Assembly: GCF_020171285.1 (NCBI RefSeq) | Contig: NZ_JAIUZI010000024.1 | Location: 1 to 36,269, forward strand | Source: Seohaeicola saemankumensis | GTDB taxonomy: Bacteria; Pseudomonadota; Alphaproteobacteria; Rhodobacterales; Rhodobacteraceae | DNA: 36,269 nucleotides | Direction: 5' to 3' | Shown: positions 17,098 through 26,014 of the stretch, in pieces | Numbering within the stretch: the stretch's first letter is position 1 | How the letters are laid out: the number at the start of each line of letters is the position of its first letter | Made by a program: the position numbers and the translations under genes | The notes under the pieces: generated by a model | Told to the model about the DNA's origin: nothing | The model's database searches: none | Seen by the model: the letters and a program-made list of their open reading frames with translations, nothing else

Positions 17098-18114
17098 TTA
17101 CTTCCAGCCGACTTCGTTAAAGATCTTCTGGGCGACCGGGATGTTCTTGGCCACTTCCGACAGGTCGATCTCGTCGGCCTTGAAGGTGCCCAGCTTGCTC
17201 ACCGACGGGGCCAGCTCGACACCGGCCACTGCCGGGAATTCGTCGTTCCCGTGCGAGAAATAGACCTGCGCCTGATCGCTGGTCAGATACTCAAGGAACT
17301 TGATCGCGTTTTCCTTGTTCTTGGCATGTGCCGCGACGCCGCCGCCCGACAGGTTCATATGCGCGCCGCGCCCGTCCTGATCGGGGAACACCCAGCCGAT
17401 CATGTCGATGCTGTCGCTCACGCCCTTCACGTCCTTGCGGTTCGCGCGTGCAAAGTAATAGGTGTTCGACACCGAGATATCGCATTCGCCCGAAACGATG
17501 CCGCGCAGCTGGTCGGTGTCACCGCCCTGGGGCGCGCGGGCCATGTTGTCGACCACGCCCTGCGCCCATGCGCGGGCGGCGTCCTCACCGTTGTGGGTGA
17601 CGATCGAGGCGAGCAGCGTCTGGTTATAGGTGTTCGACGATGACCGGATGCAAACCAGACCCTTGTATTTGGGATCTGCCAGGTCGGCATAAGTCATCGG
17701 CGGTTCAGCGACGTCGTTCTTGTCGTAGAAAATGATCCGCGACCGCTGCGAAATGCCGAACCACTGGTTGTCGGCATCCTGCAGGTAACCGGGAATGCGC
17801 GCCTCCAGCGTTTCGCTGTCGATGCTTTGCAGCAGCCCCATCTCCTTGGCGCGGGCCAGCCGCGAGGTGTCCACGGTGATCAGGATGTCGGCGGGCGAAT
17901 TCGCGCCCTCGGCCTGCATCCGGGCCATCAGCTCGTCGGCCTTGCCTTCGATTCGGTTGATGGTGATGCCGGTGGCCGCTTCGAACTCGGCATAGAGCTG
18001 ATCGTCGGTGTCGTAGTGGCGCGAGGAATAAAGGTTCAGCTCGCCCTCGGCGGCGGCCGAGGTCGCCAAGGTGGCTGTCATCAGGGCAGCAAGGCTGGCA
18101 GAAAATCTGGTCAT
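17098..18114 (-). CDS. fbpA: Iron(III) ABC transporter substrate-binding protein, FbpA/FutA type
   Basis: The 338-residue periplasmic protein starts at ATG 18114 with a signal peptide (MTRFSASLAALMTATLATSA, cleaved near 'AAA-EGE'). The mature start 'ELNLYSSRHYDTDDQLYAEF' is the hallmark of FutA1/FbpA-type ferric-binding proteins. The tyrosine pair in 'SVSNTYYFARAN' matches the iron ligands of this family. 'GGVAAHAKNKENAIKFLEYL' is the usual C-lobe helix. It delivers Fe(III) to the permease at 14726-16405, though the two genes are not co-directional. An intrinsic terminator follows. The 5' region holds a 14/13-base inverted repeat (18166-18205) that may be its operator. Confidence 0.92.
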   Translation of the reverse strand: MTRFSASLAALMTATLATSAAAEGELNLYSSRHYDTDDQLYAEFEAATGITINRIEGKADELMARMQAEGANSPADILITVDTSRLARAKEMGLLQSIDSETLEARIPGYLQDADNQWFGISQRSRIIFYDKNDVAEPPMTYADLADPKYKGLVCIRSSSNTYNQTLLASIVTHNGEDAARAWAQGVVDNMARAPQGGDTDQLRGIVSGECDISVSNTYYFARANRKDVKGVSDSIDMIGWVFPDQDGRGAHMNLSGGGVAAHAKNKENAIKFLEYLTSDQAQVYFSHGNDEFPAVAGVELAPSVSKLGTFKADEIDLSEVAKNIPVAQKIFNEVGWK

Positions 18115-18165
18115 GGGTTTGTCCGTGTTCCATTTCAAGGTGCGGAGTGAATCCGACTGAAACAA

Positions 18166-18205
18166 TCAGATAAAGGATTCGCCGCAGGACTCAATCCTTT
18201 TCTGA
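18166..18205. promoter_or_regulatory. Inverted repeat upstream of fbpA (candidate iron-responsive operator)
   Basis: TCAGATAAAGGATT and AATCCTTTTCTGA are complementary over 13 positions with one extra T, separated by 13 bases, about 52 bases before the fbpA start. It does not match a Fur, Irr or RirA box I know by heart. It could be an operator or an RNA leader hairpin. Confidence 0.45.
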
Positions 18206-18320
18206 CTTCTTTGGTCGGGAAATAATGACGCGGCCTGATTGCGGGGCGATCACGACGCGGCGCGCGCGTGCCGGCGCCCAAACCGGCGCCTGCGGGCCCG
18301 CGACAGCCGCCGCCCGTCAT

Positions 18321-18362
18321 GTACAAAACGGAAAAAGCCGGTGAGAGAAGGCGTACAAAACG
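18321..18362. repeat. GTACAAAACG pair, 32-bp spacing, copy 1
   Basis: GTACAAAACG occurs at 18321-18330 and 18353-18362, exactly 32 bases apart start to start. The second copy overlaps the T-run of the rpmJ terminator. An equally spaced pair lies at 29354-29395. Confidence 0.7.
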
Positions 18363-18391
18363 AAAAAACCGCGCCGTTTCGGGCGCGGTTT
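18363..18391 (-). terminator. Intrinsic terminator of rpmJ
   Basis: On the minus strand AAACCGCGCC, loop CGAAAC, GGCGCGGTTT runs into TTTCG, giving a six-T tract. It starts 26 bases after the rpmJ stop. Confidence 0.85.
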
Positions 18392-18416
18392 GATCACGTC
18401 TTGCGATGTGCGGGGT

Positions 18417-18542
18417 TCACCCCTGGCGGGCTTTGAACCGGCGCTGCGTTTTGTTGATCACGTAAACGCGGCCTTTGCGGCGCACAACCCGGCAGTCACG
18501 ATGCCGGTTCTTGAGCGAGCGGAGCGAGTTCTTGACCTTCAT
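18417..18542 (-). CDS. rpmJ: 50S ribosomal protein L36 (zinc-free form)
   Basis: Translating the minus strand from ATG 18542 gives a 41-residue protein beginning MKVKNSLRSLKNRHRDCRVV and ending INKTQRRFKARQG. This is the alphaproteobacterial L36. The zinc-binding cysteine/histidine set of classical L36 is absent (only one Cys), so it is the C-minus form. An AGGAG site lies upstream. It lies behind tRNA-Val on the same strand (about 85 bases) and ends in an intrinsic terminator. Confidence 0.97.
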   Translation of the reverse strand: MKVKNSLRSLKNRHRDCRVVRRKGRVYVINKTQRRFKARQG

Positions 18543-18627
18543 GGCCTGTCTCCTGGTCCTGCGGCGCGGGCCAGCGCCTGGGTTAGCGGGTGCTCCGGAT
18601 CCCTCGGGCGCCGGAACAGTGAATTCA

Positions 18628-18702
18628 TGGTGGGCGATACAAGGTTCGAACTTGTGACCCCTTCGATGTCAACGAAGTGCTCTACCGCTGAGCTAATCGC
18701 CC
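18628..18702 (-). tRNA. tRNA-Val (anticodon GAC)
   Basis: The minus strand folds as a full cloverleaf of 75 bases: acceptor GGGCGAT / ATCGCCC, D arm GCTC...GAGC, anticodon stem CTTCG/CGAAG with loop TTGACAT (anticodon GAC), T arm ACAAG-TTCGAAC-CTTGT and an encoded CCA end. GAC reads the valine codon GUC. The 3' part reads towards rpmJ. Confidence 0.96.
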
Positions 18703-18804
18703 ATGAATCCCGGTGCTTTGTCCATGCGCCCCAATAAAAGGGGCGCGGGAATCCGCGCCGGTAGCGGGGTCTATAAAAGGAGTCGCGAGACGGTTCAAGG
18801 GCTT

Positions 18805-18835
18805 TTGACACAGGAAATACCAAGCTATGTATTTC
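18805..18835 (+). promoter_or_regulatory. Candidate promoter with overlapping inverted repeat, N-formylglutamate amidohydrolase
   Basis: A consensus -35 TTGACA lies at 18805-18810 and a TATGTATT-like -10 at about 18826-18833. GAAATAC (18814-18820) and GTATTTC (18829-18835) form an inverted repeat with an 8-base gap across the spacer and -10, where a repressor would bind. The start codon is at 18853. Confidence 0.45.
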
Positions 18836-18852
18836 TTTATCAAGGAGCCAAG

Positions 18853-19713
18853 ATGCCGAAAGCCGCCTATCATCTGACGCGACCGCTGCGCCGGCAGTCC
18901 AGCGTGGTGTTTGCCTCGCCGCACAGCGGCAGCGATTATCCGGCGTCTTTCGTGCGCCGGACACAGCTGGACCGCCACGGGATTCGCTCGTCCGAGGACG
19001 CCTTTGTCGATCTGCTGTTCGATGGCGCCCCCGATTTCGGTGCGCCGTTCCTCAAAGCGGGCGCGCCCCGTGCCTTTGTCGATCTCAACCGCAGCCCCGA
19101 CGAGCTTGACCCGGCCCTGATCGAAGGCGCGCGCCGGCACGGGCACAACCCGCGCGTGGCATCGGGGCTCGGGGTGATCCCGCGCGTGGTGGCCAACGGG
19201 CGGGCGATCTACAAGGGCAAACTGCCGATGGCCGAGGCCCAGCGCCGCATCGACCTGTACTGGCGCCCCTATCATTCCGCGCTGCAGGCGCTGCTGGACG
19301 AATCGCATGCGCTGTTTGGCGAGGCCATCCTGATCGACTGCCACTCGATGCCGCACGAGGCGATGGACGGCGTGTCGCGCAGCCTGGGCCGCCGGGCCGA
19401 AATCGTTCTGGGCGACCGCTTTGGCGCCGCGGCCAGCGGCGATGTCGTCGACCGGATCGAATCCGCCTTTGCCGCCGCTGGGCTGACGGTGTCGCGCAAC
19501 GCGCCATTCGCCGGGGCCTATGTGGCGCAATCCTACGGGCGCCCCTCGCGGCGGCAACATGCGGTGCAGATCGAAATCGACCGCTCGGTCTACATGAACG
19601 AGAAAACGATTCGGCCAAACGCGTCGTTTGACAGCTTCCGGGCCACCCTGCGCGGCATCATCGCAGAGATCGTCGCGATCGGATATCGTGACATGCCGCT
19701 GGCCGCCGAATGA
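18853..19713 (+). CDS. N-formylglutamate amidohydrolase family protein
   Basis: The 286-residue enzyme of the FGase family (PF05013) would hydrolyse N-formyl-L-glutamate or a related N-formyl amino acid. Metal-site and family motifs are visible: 'SPHSGSDYP' near residue 24, 'DLNRSPDELDP' near 77, 'RPYHSALQALLDE' near 137 and 'IDCHSMP' near 160. ATG 18853 follows AAGGAG; the open frame upstream crosses the promoter. No other histidine-degradation gene is near, so a role as HutG is not supported by context. It may deal with formylated amino acids more generally. It is convergent with dinB. Confidence 0.9.
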   Translation: MPKAAYHLTRPLRRQSSVVFASPHSGSDYPASFVRRTQLDRHGIRSSEDAFVDLLFDGAPDFGAPFLKAGAPRAFVDLNRSPDELDPALIEGARRHGHNPRVASGLGVIPRVVANGRAIYKGKLPMAEAQRRIDLYWRPYHSALQALLDESHALFGEAILIDCHSMPHEAMDGVSRSLGRRAEIVLGDRFGAAASGDVVDRIESAFAAAGLTVSRNAPFAGAYVAQSYGRPSRRQHAVQIEIDRSVYMNEKTIRPNASFDSFRATLRGIIAEIVAIGYRDMPLAAE

Positions 19714-19732
19714 CGGATCCTCGCCACCCGAG

Positions 19733-19778
19733 CCGGAATTTTTGAAAAATTCCGGTCAAAATTCTTTCAAAGAATTTT
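19733..19778. repeat. Double AT-rich palindrome, copy 2 (between convergent genes)
   Basis: CCGGAATTTTT-G-AAAAATTCCGG (19733-19755) is followed by AAAATTCTTT-C-AAAGAATTTT (19758-19778). It is built like the pair at 7685-7732, and the second palindrome shares the AAAATTCTT/AAGAATTTT core. Here it sits between the convergent stops of the amidohydrolase and dinB, where it could act as a two-way terminator. Confidence 0.85.
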
Positions 19779-19791
19779 CCACCGCCTGCCG

Positions 19792-21045
19792 CTAGCGCAG
19801 CGCCCGCCCTTTCAGGATCGCATCGGGGCCGAACTTCCGCCGGATGGCATCGGTCGCGCGTTCCGCCTCTGACCGGCGACCCGCGTCGGGGTCGAGCAGG
19901 TCGCCGGATTTGTCGGCCTCGGCTTCGGGGCACAGGTCCGACACGCCGCATCCCAGCAGCCTGTAGGGCCCCTGATCGCCGACCTGGTCGAACAGCCCGC
20001 GCGCGGTCCGGTAAATCCGGTCTGCCATTTGCGTGGCGTCCCGCAGCGCCACGCGGCGTGTCAGCGCCGAATGGTCGGCGCGTTTCAGCTTGAGCGTCAC
20101 CACCCGCCCGGCCAGCCGCTTGGCCTTGGCCCGGTCGGCGACCTTTTCGGCCATGCGCCACAGGTGCCCGTCCAGGATATCAGGGTCGCTGGTATCCTCG
20201 AAGAAGGTGGTTTCGTTCGAGATCGACTTCATCGGTTCGTGCGCCGACACCCGGCGCCGGTCCTGTCCGCGCGCGAGGTGCCACAGCCGCGTGCCCATCG
20301 ACCCGAACCGGGCGGTCAAGGCCGCCTGATCCCAACGCAGGAGGTCCGAGAACGTGCGGATCCCCGCCTTTTCCAGCGCGACCTGGGCGGCGGGGCCAAT
20401 CCCCCATATCAGCCGCACGGGTTTGTCGTGCAGGAACGCGGCGGTTTCGGCCTCGCCGATCACCGAGAACCCGCGCGGTTTGTCCAGGTCGGATGCCACC
20501 TTGGCCAGGAATTTGTTGTGGCTCAGCCCGATGGATCCGGTCAGCCCCAGTTCGTCCTTCATCCGCCTGACCAGCCGGGCCAGCATCAGCGCCGGCGGGG
20601 CGCCATGCAGTTTTTCCGTTCCGGTCAGGTCCAGAAACGCTTCGTCGAGAGACAGCGGTTCCACCGCCGGCGTCAACTCTTCCATCATCGCGCGGATCGC
20701 GCGCGAGGCTTCGACATAGGCGCTCATCCGCGGTTTGATCACCACCGCGTCGGGGCACAGTTTCAGCGCCTGGAACATCGGCATCGCCGAGCGAACGCCG
20801 CGAATGCGCGCGACATAGCAGGCGGTCGACACCACCCCGCGCTTTCCGCCGCCGATGATCACCGGCTTGTCGGCCAGGTCCGGGTTGTCGCGTTTCTCGA
20901 CCGAGGCATAGAAGGCATCGCAGTCCATATGCGCGATCGACAGCGACCAGAGTTCGGCGTGTTCGACCTTCCTTGGGCTGCCGCACTGCGGGCAACGGCG
21001 CTCTTTTTCAAAGCGTTTCAGGCAATCTCGGCAAAGACTGGGCAT
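19792..21045 (-). CDS. dinB: DNA polymerase IV (Y-family) with N-terminal zinc ribbon
   Basis: This 417-residue translesion polymerase has catalytic residues in 'HMDCDAFYASVEK' (near residue 39) and 'SLDEAFLDLTG', the little-finger/helix-hairpin part 'LIWGIGPAAQVALEKAGI', and 'RRVALRDATQMADRIYRTAR'. The N-terminus 'MPSLCRDCLKRFEKERRCPQ' plus 'CGSPR' holds two CxxC pairs, a zinc ribbon that I associate with alphaproteobacterial DinB and that E. coli Pol IV lacks. ATG 21045 is chosen because the ribbon starts there; frames open to 21231 would run into the divergent NUDIX gene. The intergenic 94 bases would hold both promoters. No SOS box was recognised. Confidence 0.93.
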   Translation of the reverse strand: MPSLCRDCLKRFEKERRCPQCGSPRKVEHAELWSLSIAHMDCDAFYASVEKRDNPDLADKPVIIGGGKRGVVSTACYVARIRGVRSAMPMFQALKLCPDAVVIKPRMSAYVEASRAIRAMMEELTPAVEPLSLDEAFLDLTGTEKLHGAPPALMLARLVRRMKDELGLTGSIGLSHNKFLAKVASDLDKPRGFSVIGEAETAAFLHDKPVRLIWGIGPAAQVALEKAGIRTFSDLLRWDQAALTARFGSMGTRLWHLARGQDRRRVSAHEPMKSISNETTFFEDTSDPDILDGHLWRMAEKVADRAKAKRLAGRVVTLKLKRADHSALTRRVALRDATQMADRIYRTARGLFDQVGDQGPYRLLGCGVSDLCPEAEADKSGDLLDPDAGRRSEAERATDAIRRKFGPDAILKGRALR

Positions 21046-21139
21046 TTGGGGCTGGATTCGCAATGCGTGTGTTCGCATATGATTCTGACACGATTGCATG
21101 CAAAGATCGACCCATCGCCGTTTTCTGACAGGACCGCGC

Positions 21140-21583
21140 ATGACCAATGCCGAGCCATTCTCCGGAGCCAAGCTCGCCCTGTTTCTGGGCGATGATCTGT
21201 TGGTCATTCGGCGCGACGACAAGCCGGACATTCCCTACCCGGGGCACTGGGATCTGCCCGGCGGGGGGCGCGAGGGCAACGAAAGCCCGCAGGCCTGCGC
21301 CCTGCGCGAGGCCCATGAAGAGGTCGGGCTGCGGCTGGATCCCGGTGAAATCGTCTGGTCGAACAGCTATTTCCGACCCCGTGGCAAGGTGTGGTTTTTT
21401 GCGGCGCACCTGCCGCCCGGACGGTCGGCCGATGTGCGTTTCGGGTCCGAGGGCCAGGGTTGGCGGGTGATGGCGCCCGAGATCTACTGCCGCCACCCGC
21501 TGGCGGTGCCGCATTTTGCCGAACAGCTTCAGTATTACATGGCGCAGCCCCAGTTCCCGGCCGGGCGCGGGACACTGGACTAG
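21140..21583 (+). CDS. NUDIX hydrolase
   Basis: The 147-residue product has a complete Nudix box: 'GREGNESPQACALREAHEEVG' fits Gx5Ex7REUxEExGU with both catalytic glutamates. The strand before it, 'KPDIPYPGHWDLPGGG', is also typical. The family hydrolyses nucleoside diphosphates linked to another group; the substrate cannot be told. ATG 21140 begins MTNAEPFSGAKLALFLGDDL; the ribosome site is weak (AGGAC). It is divergent from dinB, and a nucleotide-pool cleaning role beside a lesion-bypass polymerase would make sense, but that is inference. Confidence 0.92.
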   Translation: MTNAEPFSGAKLALFLGDDLLVIRRDDKPDIPYPGHWDLPGGGREGNESPQACALREAHEEVGLRLDPGEIVWSNSYFRPRGKVWFFAAHLPPGRSADVRFGSEGQGWRVMAPEIYCRHPLAVPHFAEQLQYYMAQPQFPAGRGTLD

Positions 21584-21952
21584 GCCGCTGGCCCGAAAAC
21601 GCACCCTGTCCGTCGCGCGGCGGCGTGATTGTGACACCAGGCGCGCCACCTTCGGAAATTGTCAGCGTCGGGTGGGCCAAAGGTGAGGCCAGAGTCAGGA
21701 CCAGAGTCGGGACAGGCGCAACAGGTCGCGACGCGAACCAGGGCTCTGGGAGAAATGACAGGCTCCCCTCGGAAAGACCCCCCGCAACCAGGGCGGGGGG
21801 AGGTAACGAACCTCAGGAAGAAGTCGGTCCGTCGGGGAGTGTCTCGCCTCCAATGCTCGCCGATTTATTGTGTGTATGAAAGTCAGGATTTCCGGACGTA
21901 TCAACAATGCGGACCGATTGTGCCTTTGGGGGCACAACCGGCAGTGGTGGGG
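21584..21952. other. 369-base gap between convergent genes, with stem-loops
   Basis: No convincing gene. Hairpins are CCCCCCGC-N7-GCGGGGGG (21778-21800, on the minus strand followed by TCTTTCC) and TTGTGCC-N6-GGCACAA (21918-21937). Either may end the pyrF transcript. The purine-rich stretch 21680-21800 could hold an unannotated small RNA, but I recognise no family. Confidence 0.5.
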
Positions 21953-22663
21953 TTATACTGGCGGCAGCTCTGCCAGAATGGCCTGCGCGGCGGCGCGCGG
22001 ATCCTCGGCCTGCCAGACCGGGCGGCCAACGACGATGTGATCGACTCCGTCGGCAATGGCGCGGGCCGGGGTGGCGACGCGTTTCTGATCGCCCAGCGCG
22101 GCGCCGGCCGGGCGCACGCCGGGGGTGACGATCAGCCGGCCGTTTGCCGCCGGCAGCGCGCGGATCGCCGCGGCTTCCTGCGGCGAGGCTATGACGCCAT
22201 CCGCGCCGGCCTCCAGCGCCCGGCCGGCGCGTTCTAGAACCAGATCGCCGACATCGCCCGCCTTGATCAGCCCGTCGTCCAGATCGCCCCGGTCCAGCGA
22301 GGTCAGGATGGTGACGGCGAGGATCTTCAGGTTCGATCCGGCGGCGCCTTCCCGCGCGGCGCGCACCACGTGCGGGTCGCCGTGCACGGTCAGGAAATCC
22401 AGATCGAATTGCGCCAGCCCGCGAACGGCGGCCTCGATCGTGGCACCGATGTCGAACAGCTTCATGTCGAGAAAGATGCGCTTGCCGTGTTCCTGCTTGA
22501 GCTCGTTGGCCAGCGCCAGCCCGCCCCCGGTCAGCATGCCCAGCCCAATCTTGTAGAATCCGACCTGCGGCCCGAGCTGTTCGGCCAGCGCCAGCCCCTG
22601 AACGGCGTTGGGCACGTCAAGTGCCACGATGAGACGGTCGTCGGCGGCGGCGGGGACAGACAT
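21953..22663 (-). CDS. pyrF: Orotidine 5'-phosphate decarboxylase
   Basis: The 236-residue TIM-barrel enzyme converts OMP to UMP, the last step of de novo pyrimidine synthesis. The catalytic tetrad region reads 'IFLDMKLFDIGATIEAAV' (Asp-x-Lys...Asp), with 'DRLIVALDVPNAVQGLAL' at the N-terminus, 'LDFLTVHGDP', and 'IVTPGVRPAGAALGDQKR' plus 'IVVGRPVW' as phosphate-binding parts. ATG 22663 follows an AGGAG site; the longer open frame reads into GC-rich hairpins and is not coding. Two strong stem-loops lie just upstream. Confidence 0.96.
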   Translation of the reverse strand: MSVPAAADDRLIVALDVPNAVQGLALAEQLGPQVGFYKIGLGMLTGGGLALANELKQEHGKRIFLDMKLFDIGATIEAAVRGLAQFDLDFLTVHGDPHVVRAAREGAAGSNLKILAVTILTSLDRGDLDDGLIKAGDVGDLVLERAGRALEAGADGVIASPQEAAAIRALPAANGRLIVTPGVRPAGAALGDQKRVATPARAIADGVDHIVVGRPVWQAEDPRAAAQAILAELPPV

Positions 22664-22735
22664 GGGCAGGCTCCTGTGGGGCGGGGGTCGCCACCTCATA
22701 GAACCCTTGTTCCCATGGGGCAAGCCGCCCGCGTA

Positions 22736-22824
22736 CCCCGCAGGGCTCCCGCGCCCAGGCTGCGCCCCTGCGGGGCTTGCTCGGGCTTGGGCCACGCGCC
22801 GCGCGCCCAGGCGCGCGCGGCGCG
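22736..22824. promoter_or_regulatory. Two GC-rich stem-loops upstream of pyrF
   Basis: CCCCGCAGGG (22736-22745) pairs perfectly with CCCTGCGGGG (22766-22775), and CGCGCCGCGCGC (22795-22806) pairs with GCGCGCGGCGCG (22813-22824), loop of six. GCAAGCC (22720-22726) with GGCTTGC (22774-22780) offers an overlapping, competing stem. They fill the gap between the small gene's stop and pyrF's start on the minus strand and could be an intercistronic terminator, an attenuator, or part of a repeat. Confidence 0.5.
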
Positions 22825-22844
22825 GTGGTCGCGGAACGCGAGAG

Positions 22845-23129
22845 TCAGGCCAGGCTGGGCGAGGGTGCCGGGAGGGTTCCGGGGAGCATCGCGATCGGCG
22901 TCTCGCCCGAGCGGAATTCGGGCATCCGCAGCAATTGCCGCGCGGCGTCCCGCATAAAGGCATCGGTGCGGCGCACCGGCGCCTCGTCTTCGGGCAAATC
23001 CACGCGGCAGAACATTGTTATGATCCTGTCCGGCATCGTCATGCACACGGTCGCCAGGTGGCGGGCCTGATTGTGACAATACCTGTACTGCGAAATCTCG
23101 ACGCCTGTAATTTCCACGCGGGCCTCCAT
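22845..23129 (-). CDS. Small hypothetical protein
   Basis: The 94-residue soluble protein begins MEARVEITGVEISQYRYCHN and contains 'VCMTMPDRIITMFCRVDLPE' and 'DAARQLLRMPEFRSGETPIA'. Amino acid use is balanced, unlike the Arg/Pro/Ala-rich shadow frames around it, and the gene lies upstream of pyrF on the same strand. The ribosome site is poor. Three cysteines are present, without a clear metal motif. I do not recognise a family; the segment with hydrophobic strands suggests a small alpha/beta domain. Confidence 0.6.
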   Translation of the reverse strand: MEARVEITGVEISQYRYCHNQARHLATVCMTMPDRIITMFCRVDLPEDEAPVRRTDAFMRDAARQLLRMPEFRSGETPIAMLPGTLPAPSPSLA

Positions 23130-23229
23130 CGTTTTTTCGCAGTTTCACGGTGCAATGGTTCGAATTTGTGGCGGGGATGTGATCTCTTGCGGGTCATTGT
23201 CAGAGGTGTCGATTTGCGGGTCACGGGGG

Positions 23230-23258
23230 CTTGAACACCGCGTGAAACCTCCCAAATT
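23230..23258 (+). promoter_or_regulatory. Candidate heat-shock (RpoH) promoter of clpB
   Basis: CTTGAA (23230-23235), 15 bases, CCCAAATT (23251-23258) resembles the RpoH pattern CTTGAA / CCCCATNT, about 75 bases before the clpB ATG. clpB is a classical RpoH target. A direct repeat TTGCGGGTCA lies just upstream (23187-23196 and 23214-23223). Confidence 0.5.
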
Positions 23259-23333
23259 GGATGCGAGGCCCAACAAGGGACGTGCCGCCAAGCGGGCGTC
23301 GGACATCACAGGGCGCTTTGAAAGGAGACCAAG

Positions 23334-25952
<2,619 letters not shown>

Positions 25953-25966
25953 GCCTCTGGGCCCAG

Positions 25967-25995
25967 GACCCGCCGGAAACGGCGGGTCTTTTTTT
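25967..25995 (+). terminator. Intrinsic terminator of clpB
   Basis: GACCCGCCG, GAAA tetraloop, CGGCGGGTC, then seven T. A textbook rho-independent terminator, starting 15 bases after the clpB stop. Confidence 0.95.
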
Positions 25996-26014
25996 GGTCC
26001 GCGCGGACCGGCCG

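Larger units (their letters stand above)
18115..18416. promoter_or_regulatory. Intergenic region upstream of fbpA, downstream of rpmJ
   Basis: This stretch of 302 bases holds, from fbpA outward, an inverted repeat (18166-18205), a GC-rich part without clear signals (18230-18310), a pair of GTACAAAACG 10-mers (18321-18330, 18353-18362) and the rpmJ terminator. I see no open reading frame worth calling. Confidence 0.6.

Noticed and set aside
18853..19713. Calling the amidohydrolase hutG of a histidine-degradation operon
   Set aside because: No hutH, hutU, hutI or hutC nearby; neighbours are rpmJ, tRNA-Val and dinB. The family assignment stands but the pathway is not supported.
22696..23148. 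A 150-codon frame overlapping the small gene upstream of pyrF
   Set aside because: It is a frame-shifted reading of the same DNA with Arg/Gly/Pro-rich content; the 94-residue frame is more protein-like.
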